A stretch of 61,964 nucleotides of DNA from Gelidibacter sp038243395 (GCA_038243395.1 JBBSRC010000012.1:1-61964); one strand, 5' to 3'. Counted from the first letter of the stretch, positions 25,612 through 35,107 are shown. Notes: generated by a model from the sequence alone, not told the origin. Numbers and translations are program-made.

Positions 25612-27864
25612 ATGAAAATTGCACTTTACATCGCATTACTGCTACCAACTTTAATTTTTTCACAAGAAAAAATTGAGGGGATAATTGTCGAAATAACCGA
25701 ACAAAAAACGAGCATGCCTCTGCCCGGAGCCAATGTCTATTGGTTAAACTCAACTACAGGAGCGACCACAGATATCAACGGAAAGTTTAGTATTCCCTAT
25801 GAAAAGCAATACACGAAATTAGTGATCAGTTATGTAGGTTATAAAACAGATACTTTAACGATTTCTGCTCCAAAATACATCAAACACGCACTTCATGCAA
25901 CGAGTGAGTTGAACGAAATTACCGTTAACTCGCGCAAACAGGCCACTTCAAAATCGTATATGCAGTCGGCAAACGTCACGTTTGTAAGCAGTGATGAACT
26001 GCTGAAGGCAGCTTGCTGTAACCTTTCTGAGAGTTTTGAAACAAATCCGTCTATTGATGTGAACTTTGCTGATGCCGTTACGGGAACGCGACAGATAAAA
26101 ATGTTAGGTTTGACCAGTCCTTATATTTTAATTACTGCGGAAAATATCCCGACCATTCGCGGGGCTTCCCAAGCTTATGGATTGAGTTTTACGCCTGGGA
26201 CTTGGGTAGAAAGTATCCAAATTACAAAAGGAGCCGGTAGTGTGGTTAACGGATTTGAAAGCATTGCTGGACAAATCAATACCGAACTTGTAAAACCAAC
26301 TACCGACAATAAACTTTTCGTTAACCTCTATGGTGCAAGTAGTGAACGTATGGAAGCTAATGTGCATTTGAACACCAAAGTATCGGATAAATGGAGTACA
26401 GGTTTGTACTTGCATGGGAATACTCACAACAAAAAGCACGACGTCAATAACGACGAATTTATGGATATGCCCATCTACAATCAGATCAACTTGATGAATC
26501 GTTGGCAATACACCAATCCTGAAAAAGGCTTCGTGAGTTTTATCAATTTCAGTTATTTGGATGACTCAAAACAAATGGGACAACTAAATTTTAATCCTGA
26601 TACTGATAAATTGACCACGAATGCCTGGGGAAGTGAAATAGATACCAAAAGATTTGATGTTTCGGTTAAGTCAGGTTATGTAAATCCTAATATTCCATGG
26701 CAAAGTATTGGGGTGCAAACTGCATTTAGTAGTCATAAGCAAAACTCTTATTTTGGTTTAAATCAATATGATATTTTACATAACAGCTTGTATGTGAATG
26801 GAATTTATAACACGATCATTAGTGATTCGAGACATAAGATTAAAACAGGCGTTAGTTATACCTATGACCATTATGATGAATTGGTTTTGGCCGCAGATTA
26901 TGAACGAACAGAGAATTCAGTAGGTGCTTTTTTTGAATATAATTTCGATAATTTAGAAAATCTGAATTTAACTGCCGGCGTTCGCATCGATCGACATAAT
27001 GTATTAGGAACCTTTGTGACACCGCGATTTCATGGGCGTTATACGCCGTGGGAGAAATCAGCATTTAGGGCTTCTTTTGGTCGTGGAAAACGCAGTTCCA
27101 GCATATTTGCCGAAAATCAGAATATTTTCGCCACCAATAGAAATATAATGATTTACAATGTGTCGCCTTCGGGAAACCGACGAAATAATTATGGCTTAGA
27201 TCCTGAAATCGCTTGGAACTATGGTGTTTCGTTTTTGCAAGGCTTCAATCTTTTTGGGAATAAAGCCGATGTGACTTTTGACTATTACAGAACAGATTTC
27301 CAGAATCAGATTGTAGTAGATTATGAAAATCCGCGCACGATCAATTTCTATAATCTTGATGGTGCTAGTTTTGCCAACAGTTTTCAGGTGGAATTGAATT
27401 ATAATGTTTTCCAAGGTTTTGACTTTAGAACCGCTTATAAATATTATGATATTAAAACCCAATACGATTCTGGAAAGTTAGAAAAGCCATTAACACCTAA
27501 ACATCGTGTATTTGCAAATATGTCCTATGAAACAAAGCGGAAAGATAATTTTGCCCATTGGAAATTTGATGCCACTTACAATTGGTTAGGCGAACAACGA
27601 TTTTCATCAACTGCATCCAATCCGGTGCAATACCAGCTGCCAGAATACACCCCGACCGTGGGCACATTAAATGTTCAGGTAACCAAAGTGTTTTCTGAAA
27701 AATTTGAGATATATTTAGGCGGTGAGAACGTCACAAATGTAAGACAGAATAATCCTATTTTAGGCGCTGAAGATCCTTTTGGAGCCAATTTTGATACCAC
27801 ATTTGTCTATGGTCCAATTTTTGGAAGTATGTATTATGCGGGATTGCGTTTTAAAATAAAGTGA
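25612..27864 (+). CDS. TonB-dependent outer-membrane receptor
   Basis: The 750-residue protein has a signal peptide (ALYIALLLPTLIFSQ) and a carboxypeptidase-like regulatory domain with PLPGANVYWLNSTTGATTDI and YVGYKTDT. The plug domain contains a Cys pair in ELLKAACCNLSESF, then RQIKMLGLTSPYILI and ITKGAGSVVNGFESIAGQIN. The rest is a beta barrel ending in GSMYYAGLRFKIK, with a C-terminal basic residue. Neighbours suggest a copper or copper-complex substrate. It lies directly after an HMA gene and is followed by a secreted HMA protein. Confidence 0.92.
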   Translation: MKIALYIALLLPTLIFSQEKIEGIIVEITEQKTSMPLPGANVYWLNSTTGATTDINGKFSIPYEKQYTKLVISYVGYKTDTLTISAPKYIKHALHATSELNEITVNSRKQATSKSYMQSANVTFVSSDELLKAACCNLSESFETNPSIDVNFADAVTGTRQIKMLGLTSPYILITAENIPTIRGASQAYGLSFTPGTWVESIQITKGAGSVVNGFESIAGQINTELVKPTTDNKLFVNLYGASSERMEANVHLNTKVSDKWSTGLYLHGNTHNKKHDVNNDEFMDMPIYNQINLMNRWQYTNPEKGFVSFINFSYLDDSKQMGQLNFNPDTDKLTTNAWGSEIDTKRFDVSVKSGYVNPNIPWQSIGVQTAFSSHKQNSYFGLNQYDILHNSLYVNGIYNTIISDSRHKIKTGVSYTYDHYDELVLAADYERTENSVGAFFEYNFDNLENLNLTAGVRIDRHNVLGTFVTPRFHGRYTPWEKSAFRASFGRGKRSSSIFAENQNIFATNRNIMIYNVSPSGNRRNNYGLDPEIAWNYGVSFLQGFNLFGNKADVTFDYYRTDFQNQIVVDYENPRTINFYNLDGASFANSFQVELNYNVFQGFDFRTAYKYYDIKTQYDSGKLEKPLTPKHRVFANMSYETKRKDNFAHWKFDATYNWLGEQRFSSTASNPVQYQLPEYTPTVGTLNVQVTKVFSEKFEIYLGGENVTNVRQNNPILGAEDPFGANFDTTFVYGPIFGSMYYAGLRFKIK

Positions 27865-27876
27865 ATTCCATTTAAA

Positions 27877-27899
27877 TCTTCCCAAAGGGAAGACTTTTT
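27877..27899 (+). terminator. Hairpin terminator after the TonB receptor gene
   Basis: TCTTCCC-AAA-GGGAAGA is followed by CTTTTT, 13 nt after the stop. A second palindrome, CCTTTCC-AAT-GGAAAGG, lies at 27950-27966 just before the next gene. Confidence 0.65.
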
Positions 27900-27976
27900 A
27901 TGTGTTTAAGGAATGAAAAATAGAAGTTTAATTTAAAAAAATAATCCCCTTTCCAATGGAAAGGGTTAGGGACAGG

Positions 27977-28339
27977 ATGAAAAAAATAATATTAGTCTTA
28001 ACATTTTTAGTAGGAACAGTAACTTTCGCGCAGAACAAAAATGCGCAAGCTACCATTGAAGTGGATGGCGTATGCAACATGTGTAAAGAGCGCATTGAAA
28101 AGGCAGCAATTAAAGCCAAAGGTGTAAAGATTGCCAATTGGGACGTCAACACTCATGAGTTAAAACTTATTTTTGACGAACGAAAAACTAGTTTGACAAA
28201 AATTCAGCAAAGTATCGCTGAGGTTGGTCATGACACCAAAGAAATTAAAGCCACTGATGAGGCTTACCACGCTTTACACACCTGTTGTTTGTACAGAGAT
28301 GAAGCTGTAAGGGATGATCACAAGGAAAATAAACAATAG
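27977..28339 (+). CDS. Secreted HMA-domain protein
   Basis: The 120-residue protein, started at MKKIILVLTFLVGTVTFAQN, has a signal peptide cleaved near FAQ. It has an HMA-like domain with IEVDGVCNMCKERIEKAAIK (CxxC) and a C-terminal motif HALHTCCLYRDEAVRDDH carrying two more Cys and several His/Asp. It is probably a periplasmic copper-binding chaperone working with the adjacent receptor. Seven codons upstream of the chosen start are open but add only MERVRDR. Confidence 0.85.
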   Translation: MKKIILVLTFLVGTVTFAQNKNAQATIEVDGVCNMCKERIEKAAIKAKGVKIANWDVNTHELKLIFDERKTSLTKIQQSIAEVGHDTKEIKATDEAYHALHTCCLYRDEAVRDDHKENKQ

Positions 28340-28401
28340 TTGATATTTCACAATATCTCAATGTTCTATAGATGTTGAGATGTTGAGATGTTGAAGATTA
28401 C

Positions 28402-28434
28402 AAAAAACCGGATAGTTTTGCTATCCGGTTTTCG
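28402..28434. terminator. Hairpin terminator closing the copper cluster
   Basis: AAAACCGGATAG-TTTTG-CTATCCGGTTTT is a perfect 12-bp stem, about 63 nt after the stop of the secreted HMA gene. It ends the plus-strand cluster. The stretch from here to 28696 contains no gene. Confidence 0.8.
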
Positions 28435-28696
28435 GTTTTATTGGTTTTAAATTAAATTGAAACCCGTCTGAAGGTAATATGGCAAATATAAACTTTAGAG
28501 TATATTATCCTAATTTCAAAAGTTTAGACACTAATTTTCACAAACTCTGTTTATTTCTAGTAATTCGTTTGTAAGTTAATTACTATAAATTTCACGAATG
28601 CGTTAGACTTTTAGTTTGTTTAAAAAACCTAGGGTTAATTATTGGATAGCGCTATCGCTGTTTCTAGTACCTAAAAGAAAGCAGTTCAACGTTTTC

Positions 28697-29578
28697 TCAT
28701 TTCCCACTGGTCATACTATCCGCTACCACGATAATATAATTAGCTATTTCCGCTTTTTCTTCCTTGCTCATCTCATCCCATTCCGATTGCATAAGTGTAG
28801 TAATGGATTTGATTTTTAGACCCGGCTGAATTTTATTAATCCACCAAATAACTCCTTGATTATAATTGGAGTGGTAAGAGCCTTGAAAATGTAATAAAAA
28901 ATCTCCAGAGCTGAAATTTTTAAGTGAAAAATGCGCCATGGTAGCATCTTTGGAAGCCTGCGCAATTTGAATGTTCAACATGTTTTCAGGAATATGCCCG
29001 CCCATTTTATCCGCCATTTCGGCATAAGCTTTTACGGTCGGATCGAAAAAAGTTTCTAAATATGGGCCAATCATGGCGAGGGCTTCGGAACTTAATTCCT
29101 TTAAAGCGGTCATGCCTTTTTTATGCAGCATAGAAGCATATCTACGCGGGATGTTGGTAGCAATAAAACGCAGATTATTGTTTTTGGCAAAATTGACCAA
29201 AGGTTTGTAATCTGTCTTATAATTGCTCCATAATTGTGTGATTTCTGGAAGCATTTTGTCTTCAGGATAAAATCCGCTGAGATATTCGTTTAACACTAAT
29301 TGGTTACCGTTTTCAAACATTTCTGCACCAAAAAATAATTTATCTCCTTTAATTTCGAAGAAACTTTTACTCATTTCCAGTTGCAGCCAATGCGAAATTG
29401 GATTGTTATGATACTCGCCAAAAAAGACCATGTCACTTTCGGCTAAATCCTTAATCATTTTTTCATACTTGGCAGCTTTCCCGTTGCTTTTATAGAGTCG
29501 ATAGGCTGGCTTATTTTGAGCAATTGCATTATTTAGACATGAAAAGATGATAAATACTAGAAGTACTAACTGTTTCAT
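28697..29578 (-). CDS. ChaN-family haem/iron-regulated lipoprotein-like protein
   Basis: The 293-residue exported protein has a signal peptide (LLVFIIFSCLNNAIAQ). The ChaN fold signature VFFGEYHNNPISHWLQLEMS (about 50-70) is followed by FGAEMFENGNQLVLNEYLSG, IATNIPRRYASMLHKKGM and QGSYHSNYNQGVIWWI. ChaN proteins bind haem and are linked to iron acquisition; the exact biochemical role is unknown. It is a lone minus-strand gene. Confidence 0.85.
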   Translation of the reverse strand: MKQLVLLVFIIFSCLNNAIAQNKPAYRLYKSNGKAAKYEKMIKDLAESDMVFFGEYHNNPISHWLQLEMSKSFFEIKGDKLFFGAEMFENGNQLVLNEYLSGFYPEDKMLPEITQLWSNYKTDYKPLVNFAKNNNLRFIATNIPRRYASMLHKKGMTALKELSSEALAMIGPYLETFFDPTVKAYAEMADKMGGHIPENMLNIQIAQASKDATMAHFSLKNFSSGDFLLHFQGSYHSNYNQGVIWWINKIQPGLKIKSITTLMQSEWDEMSKEEKAEIANYIIVVADSMTSGK

Positions 29579-29725
29579 AAAGGCATAATTTGTTTTTAAA
29601 TCTCTTTTCGAATCGATTCCAAGGAATGAATTTAGTGCAAGCTACAATAAAAGAATATAATTTGTATAAAGCGAGAAACACATTTGAATCTCATTCTTCC
29701 ATTATAAATGTAAATTTATTGAAAT

Positions 29726-29757
29726 AAAAAACGCCCCAATTTTAGTTGAGGCGTTTA
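29726..29757 (-). terminator. Terminator of groESL
   Basis: On the minus strand AAACGCCTCAA and TTGGGGCGTTT form a stem with one mismatch, followed by a run of T, 37 nt after the groEL stop. Confidence 0.75.
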
Positions 29758-29793
29758 AATATTTAAGAGTTCCCTTCAGGAATTTTAGGGAAA

Positions 29794-31419
29794 TTACATC
29801 ATTCCTGGCATTCCACCGCCGCCCATTGGCATTGGAGAATCTTCTTTGATATCTACCAAAGCACATTCGGTTGTAAGGATCATTCCAGCAACTGATGCTG
29901 CATTCTCCAAAGCGATACGGGTAACTTTCTTAGGATCAATAATTCCAGCTTTTAACATGTCAACATAAGTTTCTGTTTTAGCATCAAAACCGAAATCTTT
30001 TTTGCCTTCCATAACTTTTGCAACGACAACGCTTCCTTCGCCACCAGCGTTTTCAACAATGGTACGTAAAGGTGATTCAATAGCACGTGCTACAATTTGA
30101 ACACCTGTAGTTTCATCTAAGTTTTCAGTAGTTAGGTTTTCTAAAACCGATTTTGCTCTCACAAGAGCAACACCACCACCAGCAACAATACCTTCTTCAA
30201 CAGCAGCTCTCGTTGCGTGTAAGGCATCATCAACACGATCTTTTTTCTCTTTCATTTCAACTTCACTTGCAGCACCTACATAAAGTACAGCAACCCCACC
30301 AGCCAATTTAGCCAAACGTTCTTGAAGTTTTTCTTTGTCGTAATCAGACGTTGTAGTTTCTATTTGTGCTTTAATCTGGTTGACTCTCGCTTTGATATCT
30401 TCAGCTTTTCCAGCACCATTTACAATAGTTGTGTTGTCTTTATCAACCGTAATAGTTTCAGCAGTACCTAACATCGTTAAATCAGCATTTTCTAAAGAGA
30501 AACCTCTTTCTTCTGAAATCACTACACCACCAGTTAAGATTGCAATATCTTCCAACATCGCTTTACGTCTATCCCCAAAACCTGGAGCTTTAACCGCTGC
30601 AATTTTTAATCCACCGCGTAATTTGTTAACTACTAAAGTTGCTAAGGCTTGACCATCAACATCTTCAGCAATAATCAATAGTGGACGACCAGATTGTGCT
30701 ACTGGTTCTAGGATTGGTAGAATTTCTTGAAGATTTGAAATCTTCTTATCGAATAATAAAACGTAAGGGTTTTCTAAATCCGCAATCATTTTATCGGCAT
30801 CCGTAACAAAGTAAGGAGACAGGTAACCGCGATCAAATTGCATACCTTCTACAACATCAACATAAGTTTCTAATCCTTTAGCTTCTTCAACAGTGATAAC
30901 ACCTTCTTTACCAACTTTGTTGAATGCTTTGGCTACTAATTCACCAATAACATCATCGTTATTAGCAGAAATTGAAGCCACTTGCTTAATCATTTCCGAA
31001 GAATCGCCTACTTTTTTAGCTTGCTTTTCAAGATCAGCAACGATAGCTGCAACAGCTTTGTCAATACCACGTTTCAAATCCATAGGGTTTGCACCAGCGG
31101 CAACGTTTTTCAAGCCTTCTTTAACGATAGCTTGCGCTAAAACGGTTGCTGTAGTAGTACCGTCTCCCGCCAAATCATTGGTTTTTGAAGCTACTTCTTT
31201 TACCATTTGCGCACCCATATTCTCTAATGCGTCTTCTAATTCTATTTCTTTTGCAACGGTAACTCCATCCTTGGTCACCTGAGGAGCGCCAAATGATTTA
31301 CCAATTATAACGTTACGTCCTCTTGGGCCTAAAGTTACTTTTACTGCATTTGCCAATGCATCAACACCACGTCTAATACCGTCACGTGCTTCAATATCGA
31401 ATAATATATGTTTTGCCAT
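29794..31419 (-). CDS. groEL: Chaperonin GroEL
   Basis: The 541-residue protein has the usual motifs: NVIIGKSFGAPQVTKDGVTV, AGDGTTTATVLAQAI with the catalytic Asp, VEEGIVAGGGVALVRA, and the Gly/Met-rich C-terminus ending GGMPGMM. It folds proteins in the cytoplasm with GroES, whose gene is immediately upstream on the same strand. No CIRCE element (TTAGCACTC-N9-GAGTGCTAA) was found nearby. Confidence 0.98.
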   Translation of the reverse strand: MAKHILFDIEARDGIRRGVDALANAVKVTLGPRGRNVIIGKSFGAPQVTKDGVTVAKEIELEDALENMGAQMVKEVASKTNDLAGDGTTTATVLAQAIVKEGLKNVAAGANPMDLKRGIDKAVAAIVADLEKQAKKVGDSSEMIKQVASISANNDDVIGELVAKAFNKVGKEGVITVEEAKGLETYVDVVEGMQFDRGYLSPYFVTDADKMIADLENPYVLLFDKKISNLQEILPILEPVAQSGRPLLIIAEDVDGQALATLVVNKLRGGLKIAAVKAPGFGDRRKAMLEDIAILTGGVVISEERGFSLENADLTMLGTAETITVDKDNTTIVNGAGKAEDIKARVNQIKAQIETTTSDYDKEKLQERLAKLAGGVAVLYVGAASEVEMKEKKDRVDDALHATRAAVEEGIVAGGGVALVRAKSVLENLTTENLDETTGVQIVARAIESPLRTIVENAGGEGSVVVAKVMEGKKDFGFDAKTETYVDMLKAGIIDPKKVTRIALENAASVAGMILTTECALVDIKEDSPMPMGGGGMPGMM

Positions 31420-31530
31420 AATGAAAAATTTTGTTTAAAATTTAAACTTTCAATTCTCAAATAATAAATTCCAAAATTGGAACTGATAATTTGATGAGAG
31501 AGTTATTGGAGTTTGTTTTTTATTTATTGT

Positions 31531-31546
31531 CCCGATAGCTATCGGG
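31531..31546. repeat. 16-bp perfect palindrome between groES and groEL
   Basis: CCCGATAGCTATCGGG is fully self-complementary and lies in the 134-nt spacer between groES and groEL. It could be a partial attenuator lowering or stabilising one transcript, or a dispersed palindrome of this lineage. Confidence 0.6.
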
Positions 31547-31553
31547 ATTGTAA

Positions 31554-31829
31554 TTATATGATTGCAAGCACATCACTTTCACGCATGATCAAGTAATCTT
31601 TGCCTTCAAGTTTTAATTCTGTTCCTGCATATTTTCCGTAAAGAACGGTTTCACCAACTTTCACAGTCATTGGATTTTTTTTAGTACCTGCACCAACGGC
31701 AACAACTTTACCTTTTTGAGGTTTTTCTTTAGCGTTGTCTGGAATGATAATTCCTGAAGCTGTCTTTGTTTCAGCCTCTACTGGTTCAATAAGAACACGA
31801 TCTGCCAATGGCTTAATGTTTAATCCCAT
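31554..31829 (-). CDS. groES: Co-chaperonin GroES
   Basis: With the start at MGLNIKPLADRVLIEPVEAE the protein has 91 residues, the family's normal length. A longer frame adds 29 residues with no resemblance to GroES. Conserved parts are GIIIPDNAKEKPQKGKVVAV, the GETVLYGKYAGTEL segment and YLIMRESDVLAII. It caps the GroEL cavity and is the first gene of the groES-groEL unit. Confidence 0.96.
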   Translation of the reverse strand: MGLNIKPLADRVLIEPVEAETKTASGIIIPDNAKEKPQKGKVVAVGAGTKKNPMTVKVGETVLYGKYAGTELKLEGKDYLIMRESDVLAII

Positions 31830-31945
31830 AGTTGTATTATTTGTTTTAATCATGCCAAAGCATGACAGGTTAATTAATTTTGTTACTGAACTTGATAGTT
31901 GCGAAAAATGTGCCATGGGTCGTTAACTGACAAAGTTTCAGTAAC

Positions 31946-31979
31946 AAAAAAATGCCAACAGATTTTGTTGGCATTTTGT
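31946..31979 (-). terminator. Terminator of the secG transcript
   Basis: AAATGCCAACA and TGTTGGCATTT form a perfect stem, followed on the minus strand by TTTTTTTG. It lies just past the secG stop at 32000 and before groES. Confidence 0.75.
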
Positions 31980-31999
31980 TTATTTTATGTTGATCGATT

Positions 32000-32350
32000 T
32001 TACTCGTTCGTTGTGTCCATTGGTTTTGCAGCATCATTTGTAATTGGCTGAACGGGTGCAGGAGCAGTTCTCGCTGCATCAGTGTCCAAAGCTTTAGATT
32101 CAACAGTACCAGTAGCGCCATCTATAGCAATATTTGATACCAATATTAAGATTAACAACACAGTTGCTAAAATCCATGTACTCTTATCTAAAAAGTCTGT
32201 TGTTTTTTTAACACCACCTAATTGTTGTGTACCACCGCCACCAAATGAGGAAGACAGTCCGCCTCCTTTTGGATTTTGAACCATAACGACCACCACTAAT
32301 AAAAAGGATACAATGATGATAAGAACTAAAAATATTGTAAAAGTACTCAT
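32000..32350 (-). CDS. secG: SecG, preprotein translocase subunit
   Basis: The 116-residue protein has two transmembrane helices. The first is followed by VVMVQNPKGGGLSSSFGGGG, the diagnostic SecG loop. The second is WILATVLLILILVSNIAI. A short acidic/Ala-rich tail follows. It assists the SecYEG channel. It begins three nucleotides after the TPR gene, so it is cotranscribed with lptE. Confidence 0.93.
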   Translation of the reverse strand: MSTFTIFLVLIIIVSFLLVVVVMVQNPKGGGLSSSFGGGGTQQLGGVKKTTDFLDKSTWILATVLLILILVSNIAIDGATGTVESKALDTDAARTAPAPVQPITNDAAKPMDTTNE

Positions 32351-32353
32351 GTG

Positions 32354-33301
32354 CTATTTGGTATTATTTGCTTGTAATTGTTTTATTGCTTTAATTTGGT
32401 CTGCAAAGAAACCACTTTTTTCTGGATATTTCAAAATTAAAATTCTATAAGATTGAATTGCTTTATCATAATTTTTTTGCTCCAAATAGATCCTTGCCAA
32501 AGTCTCTGTCATTAAGCTATCATTCTGTACCAGCTTGGTTTGCGATAGATTGACTGATGGCTTTATATCTTTAACAGGAGCGATTTTCGGATTTGAAGAA
32601 ATAAATTTGTCTATTATATCAAACTTTTTTTCGAGGGCCGACTCTGGTTTTGGTTCTTGAATTTGTATTTCAGGTTGTGCTTCTATTTGATCAATCGTAT
32701 CTTCAACTCTTTGAATAGGCTTAAAACTTGTAATTTTTAACCATTCTGTAAAAGAGCGGGTTTCGTTTTTATCAAAATCTAAAGGCTTGCCAATGTTCAA
32801 TTGCTCTTCAGGAGAAGTTTGAATGTTTTTGACATCCACATCAATGATGGGTTCAATTATTTCCTCTTCAACATGGATTTGAACTGGTGCTTTTCTCTCA
32901 AATAATCCCGGATCTAAAACGCCTTCACTATCTCGGATATGTTGTTTCAGTGCCTCGTCAATCCGCACACTTTTATTCACAGAAATGTCATCAGCATCAT
33001 TAACCTCAATGCTTTTTAAGAGCTCTGTGTTTTGTTTAATGAGTTTTGAGATTTCATTTTGATTAAAAGCTTCTGAAGTTATAAAATCGAATAAAATACT
33101 TCGGTCGGTCGTGTAGGCTGCGGTAACTCTAAGTTCTTGATTGTACTTAAAGCTTTCTTTAGCTTTTAATCCTTTTAAATGCAAGGCTCTTGCAGGCTGA
33201 AAATAGGGGTAGCGAGCAACTATATTGCCAACCGTCGCCGTTTGTTCAGGTGTCAAGTGCTCAGGGTGGGTAAGTAGATATGTAAATTCTTCTTTATTCA
33301 C
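32354..33301 (-). CDS. TPR-like protein of the lptE-secG operon
   Basis: The 315-residue protein has no signal peptide. The N-terminal part has EFTYLLTHPEHLTPEQTATV and RYPYFQPARALHLKGLKAKE, typical of a conserved family in this phylum. The middle is acidic and probably disordered. The C-terminus is a TPR unit, TETLARIYLEQKNYDKAIQS continuing YRILILKYPEKSGFFADQI. Function is unknown; the fixed position between lptE and secG suggests an envelope-related role. Confidence 0.75.
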   Translation of the reverse strand: MNKEEFTYLLTHPEHLTPEQTATVGNIVARYPYFQPARALHLKGLKAKESFKYNQELRVTAAYTTDRSILFDFITSEAFNQNEISKLIKQNTELLKSIEVNDADDISVNKSVRIDEALKQHIRDSEGVLDPGLFERKAPVQIHVEEEIIEPIIDVDVKNIQTSPEEQLNIGKPLDFDKNETRSFTEWLKITSFKPIQRVEDTIDQIEAQPEIQIQEPKPESALEKKFDIIDKFISSNPKIAPVKDIKPSVNLSQTKLVQNDSLMTETLARIYLEQKNYDKAIQSYRILILKYPEKSGFFADQIKAIKQLQANNTK

Positions 33302-33310
33302 TTTGTTTAA

Positions 33311-33817
33311 TTACCATTTGCCAAGAGTGGCATTTAAAATATCCTGAGTTATCCTTTCAAAAATTTCGGCAATGGCGACATCCTTTTGCGCTCCAACCAA
33401 TTGGGCCGTCCCAGGGTAATCATAAAAGAATGAAAACTGCTGATTAAGATCTCCATCAGGATTGTTTTTATCATAAAAACGAAGTCTCACGCCAATAGTT
33501 AATCGGTTTTGTGCGGCGGTATTATCGGCCGTTGCAGTTGTGGGAGAAATTCTGTACTCTGTAATTTCCCCTTCATAAGTGATATCAGCCCCGGAAGTTA
33601 CCAATTGTAAACTCGTTTGATTTTGGATAATATCTGCTAGTGCATTTGTAAATGTTCGCTCTAATCCAGGTTCAATCAACGGGGCATCATTCTGAAAATA
33701 ATTAACCTGATAAGTGGTCGTTCCTGCAGGTAATGATATTCCGGTAAATGAATAATATCCACATCCAGATAAAATGCTAAGACTGAAAAGGAATACTAAA
33801 ACTTTAAATTTTTTCAC
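33311..33817 (-). CDS. lptE: LptE, LPS-assembly lipoprotein
   Basis: The 168-residue lipoprotein has the signal LVFLFSLSILSGCGYYSFTG (lipidated Cys19). The following TTTYQVNYFQNDAPLIEPGL and ALADIIQNQTSLQLV match the LptE family of this phylum. It forms the plug of the LptD barrel for lipopolysaccharide export. It lies 24 nt after the sigma-54 activator gene and nine before the TPR gene. Confidence 0.88.
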   Translation of the reverse strand: MKKFKVLVFLFSLSILSGCGYYSFTGISLPAGTTTYQVNYFQNDAPLIEPGLERTFTNALADIIQNQTSLQLVTSGADITYEGEITEYRISPTTATADNTAAQNRLTIGVRLRFYDKNNPDGDLNQQFSFFYDYPGTAQLVGAQKDVAIAEIFERITQDILNATLGKW

Positions 33818-33841
33818 GTGTATTTTTTTGAAAACCTTGAA

Positions 33842-35107
33842 TTATAGATCGAATTGTTTAATTTTTCGGTATAAAGTGCGTTCGCTGATCCCAAGTTCGG
33901 CGGCGGCCATTTTACGTTTTCCTTGATGACGTTCCAATGATTTTTTTATCAATTCCAATTCCTTGTCATGTAAAGATAGCGTTTCTTCTTCCTCGACCTC
34001 TTCGGCAAAATGGTATTTGTCATTGGATTCGTCGATAGCTTCTGAAAGTTGATTCATTTTTTCAGGAATGGACAATACTTCCATATCTTCGATGGTGCCT
34101 TCATAATCTTCAGCTTCTTCATCGCCATAAATCTTTTGGATCAAGCCTTCGTTTTTCTTTTGAACCTCATTGGGGCTTCCGCTTTTCATGATTTCCATGG
34201 TTAATTTTTTTAGGTCGTTCAAGTCGCTCTTCATATCAAAAAGAACCTTGTAGAGAATTTCACGCTCACTGCTAAAGTCACTGTCGCTTTTAGAATTCTT
34301 GATTACTGCAGGAAGATTGTCGCCATGGTTAGGTAAATAACCTTTTAATGTGGGTGCATTAATCGTTCTCGTCTGTTCTAATACAGAAATTTGCTCTGCA
34401 GCATTTCGTAACTGTCTAATATTACCATTCCACCTATATTTTAAAAGGATTTCAACCGCGTCATCTGTTAATTTGATCGTTGGCATTTTGTATTTAAGAG
34501 CAAAATCACTAGCAAATTTTCGGAACAATAAATGAATATCCTCCTTACGCTCTCGCAAAGGTGGCAAATGGATTTCGATAGTGCTCAGTCGATAGTAAAG
34601 ATCCTCCCTGAACTTTTCCTTTTTAATCGCCTCAAACATGTTCACATTGGTGGCAGCAACAATTCTAACATTTGTTTTTTGGACTTTACTGGAGCCTACT
34701 TTTATAAATTCTCCATTTTCCAAAACACGTAACAAGCGAACTTGGGTGGTGAGTGGCAGTTCGCCAACTTCATCTAAAAAAATAGTTCCGCCATCGGCCA
34801 CTTCAAAATAGCCTTCACGTGTATTAGTTGCGCCCGTAAACGCTCCTTTTTCATGACCAAATAGTTCACTGTCAATCGTGCCTTCTGGGATAGCACCACA
34901 ATTGACCGCAATGTATTTGCCGTGTTTACGATGCGATAATTGATGGATGATTTTTGGAATACTTTCTTTACCAACCCCACTTTCTCCAGTTACCAACACT
35001 GAAATGTCCGTTGGCGCAACCTGAATTGCTTTTTCTATAGATCGGTTGAGTTTTGAGTCATTTCCAATAATTCCGAAACGTTGTTTTATGGCCTGAATTG
35101 ATTCCAT
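33842..35107 (-). CDS. Sigma-54 dependent transcriptional activator
   Basis: The 421-residue AAA+ activator lacks an N-terminal receiver domain. Walker A is TGESGVGKE, the sigma-54 contact loop is ELFGHEKGAFTGAT, Walker B is GGTIFLDEVGELP, and the arginine-finger region is KFREDLYYRLSTIEIHLPPL. The C-terminus has a Fis-type helix-turn-helix, KRKMAAAELGISERTLYRKI. A long acidic linker lies between the AAA+ domain and the HTH. With no receiver it may be constitutively active or controlled by another protein. It lies between miaB and lptE, as often in Flavobacteriia. Confidence 0.93.
   Translation of the reverse strand: MESIQAIKQRFGIIGNDSKLNRSIEKAIQVAPTDISVLVTGESGVGKESIPKIIHQLSHRKHGKYIAVNCGAIPEGTIDSELFGHEKGAFTGATNTREGYFEVADGGTIFLDEVGELPLTTQVRLLRVLENGEFIKVGSSKVQKTNVRIVAATNVNMFEAIKKEKFREDLYYRLSTIEIHLPPLRERKEDIHLLFRKFASDFALKYKMPTIKLTDDAVEILLKYRWNGNIRQLRNAAEQISVLEQTRTINAPTLKGYLPNHGDNLPAVIKNSKSDSDFSSEREILYKVLFDMKSDLNDLKKLTMEIMKSGSPNEVQKKNEGLIQKIYGDEEAEDYEGTIEDMEVLSIPEKMNQLSEAIDESNDKYHFAEEVEEEETLSLHDKELELIKKSLERHQGKRKMAAAELGISERTLYRKIKQFDL

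Noticed and set aside
28616..28819. Plus-strand open frame of 67 codons
   Set aside because: It overlaps the 3' end of the chaN-like gene on the other strand and has no protein-like features.
31830..31916. N-terminal 29-residue extension of GroES
   Set aside because: It has no similarity to GroES, which is complete from MGLNIKPLAD.
31840..31990. CIRCE or other heat-shock operator before groES
   Set aside because: No TTAGCACTC-N9-GAGTGCTAA match; only the short palindrome CATGCTTTGGCATG is present.
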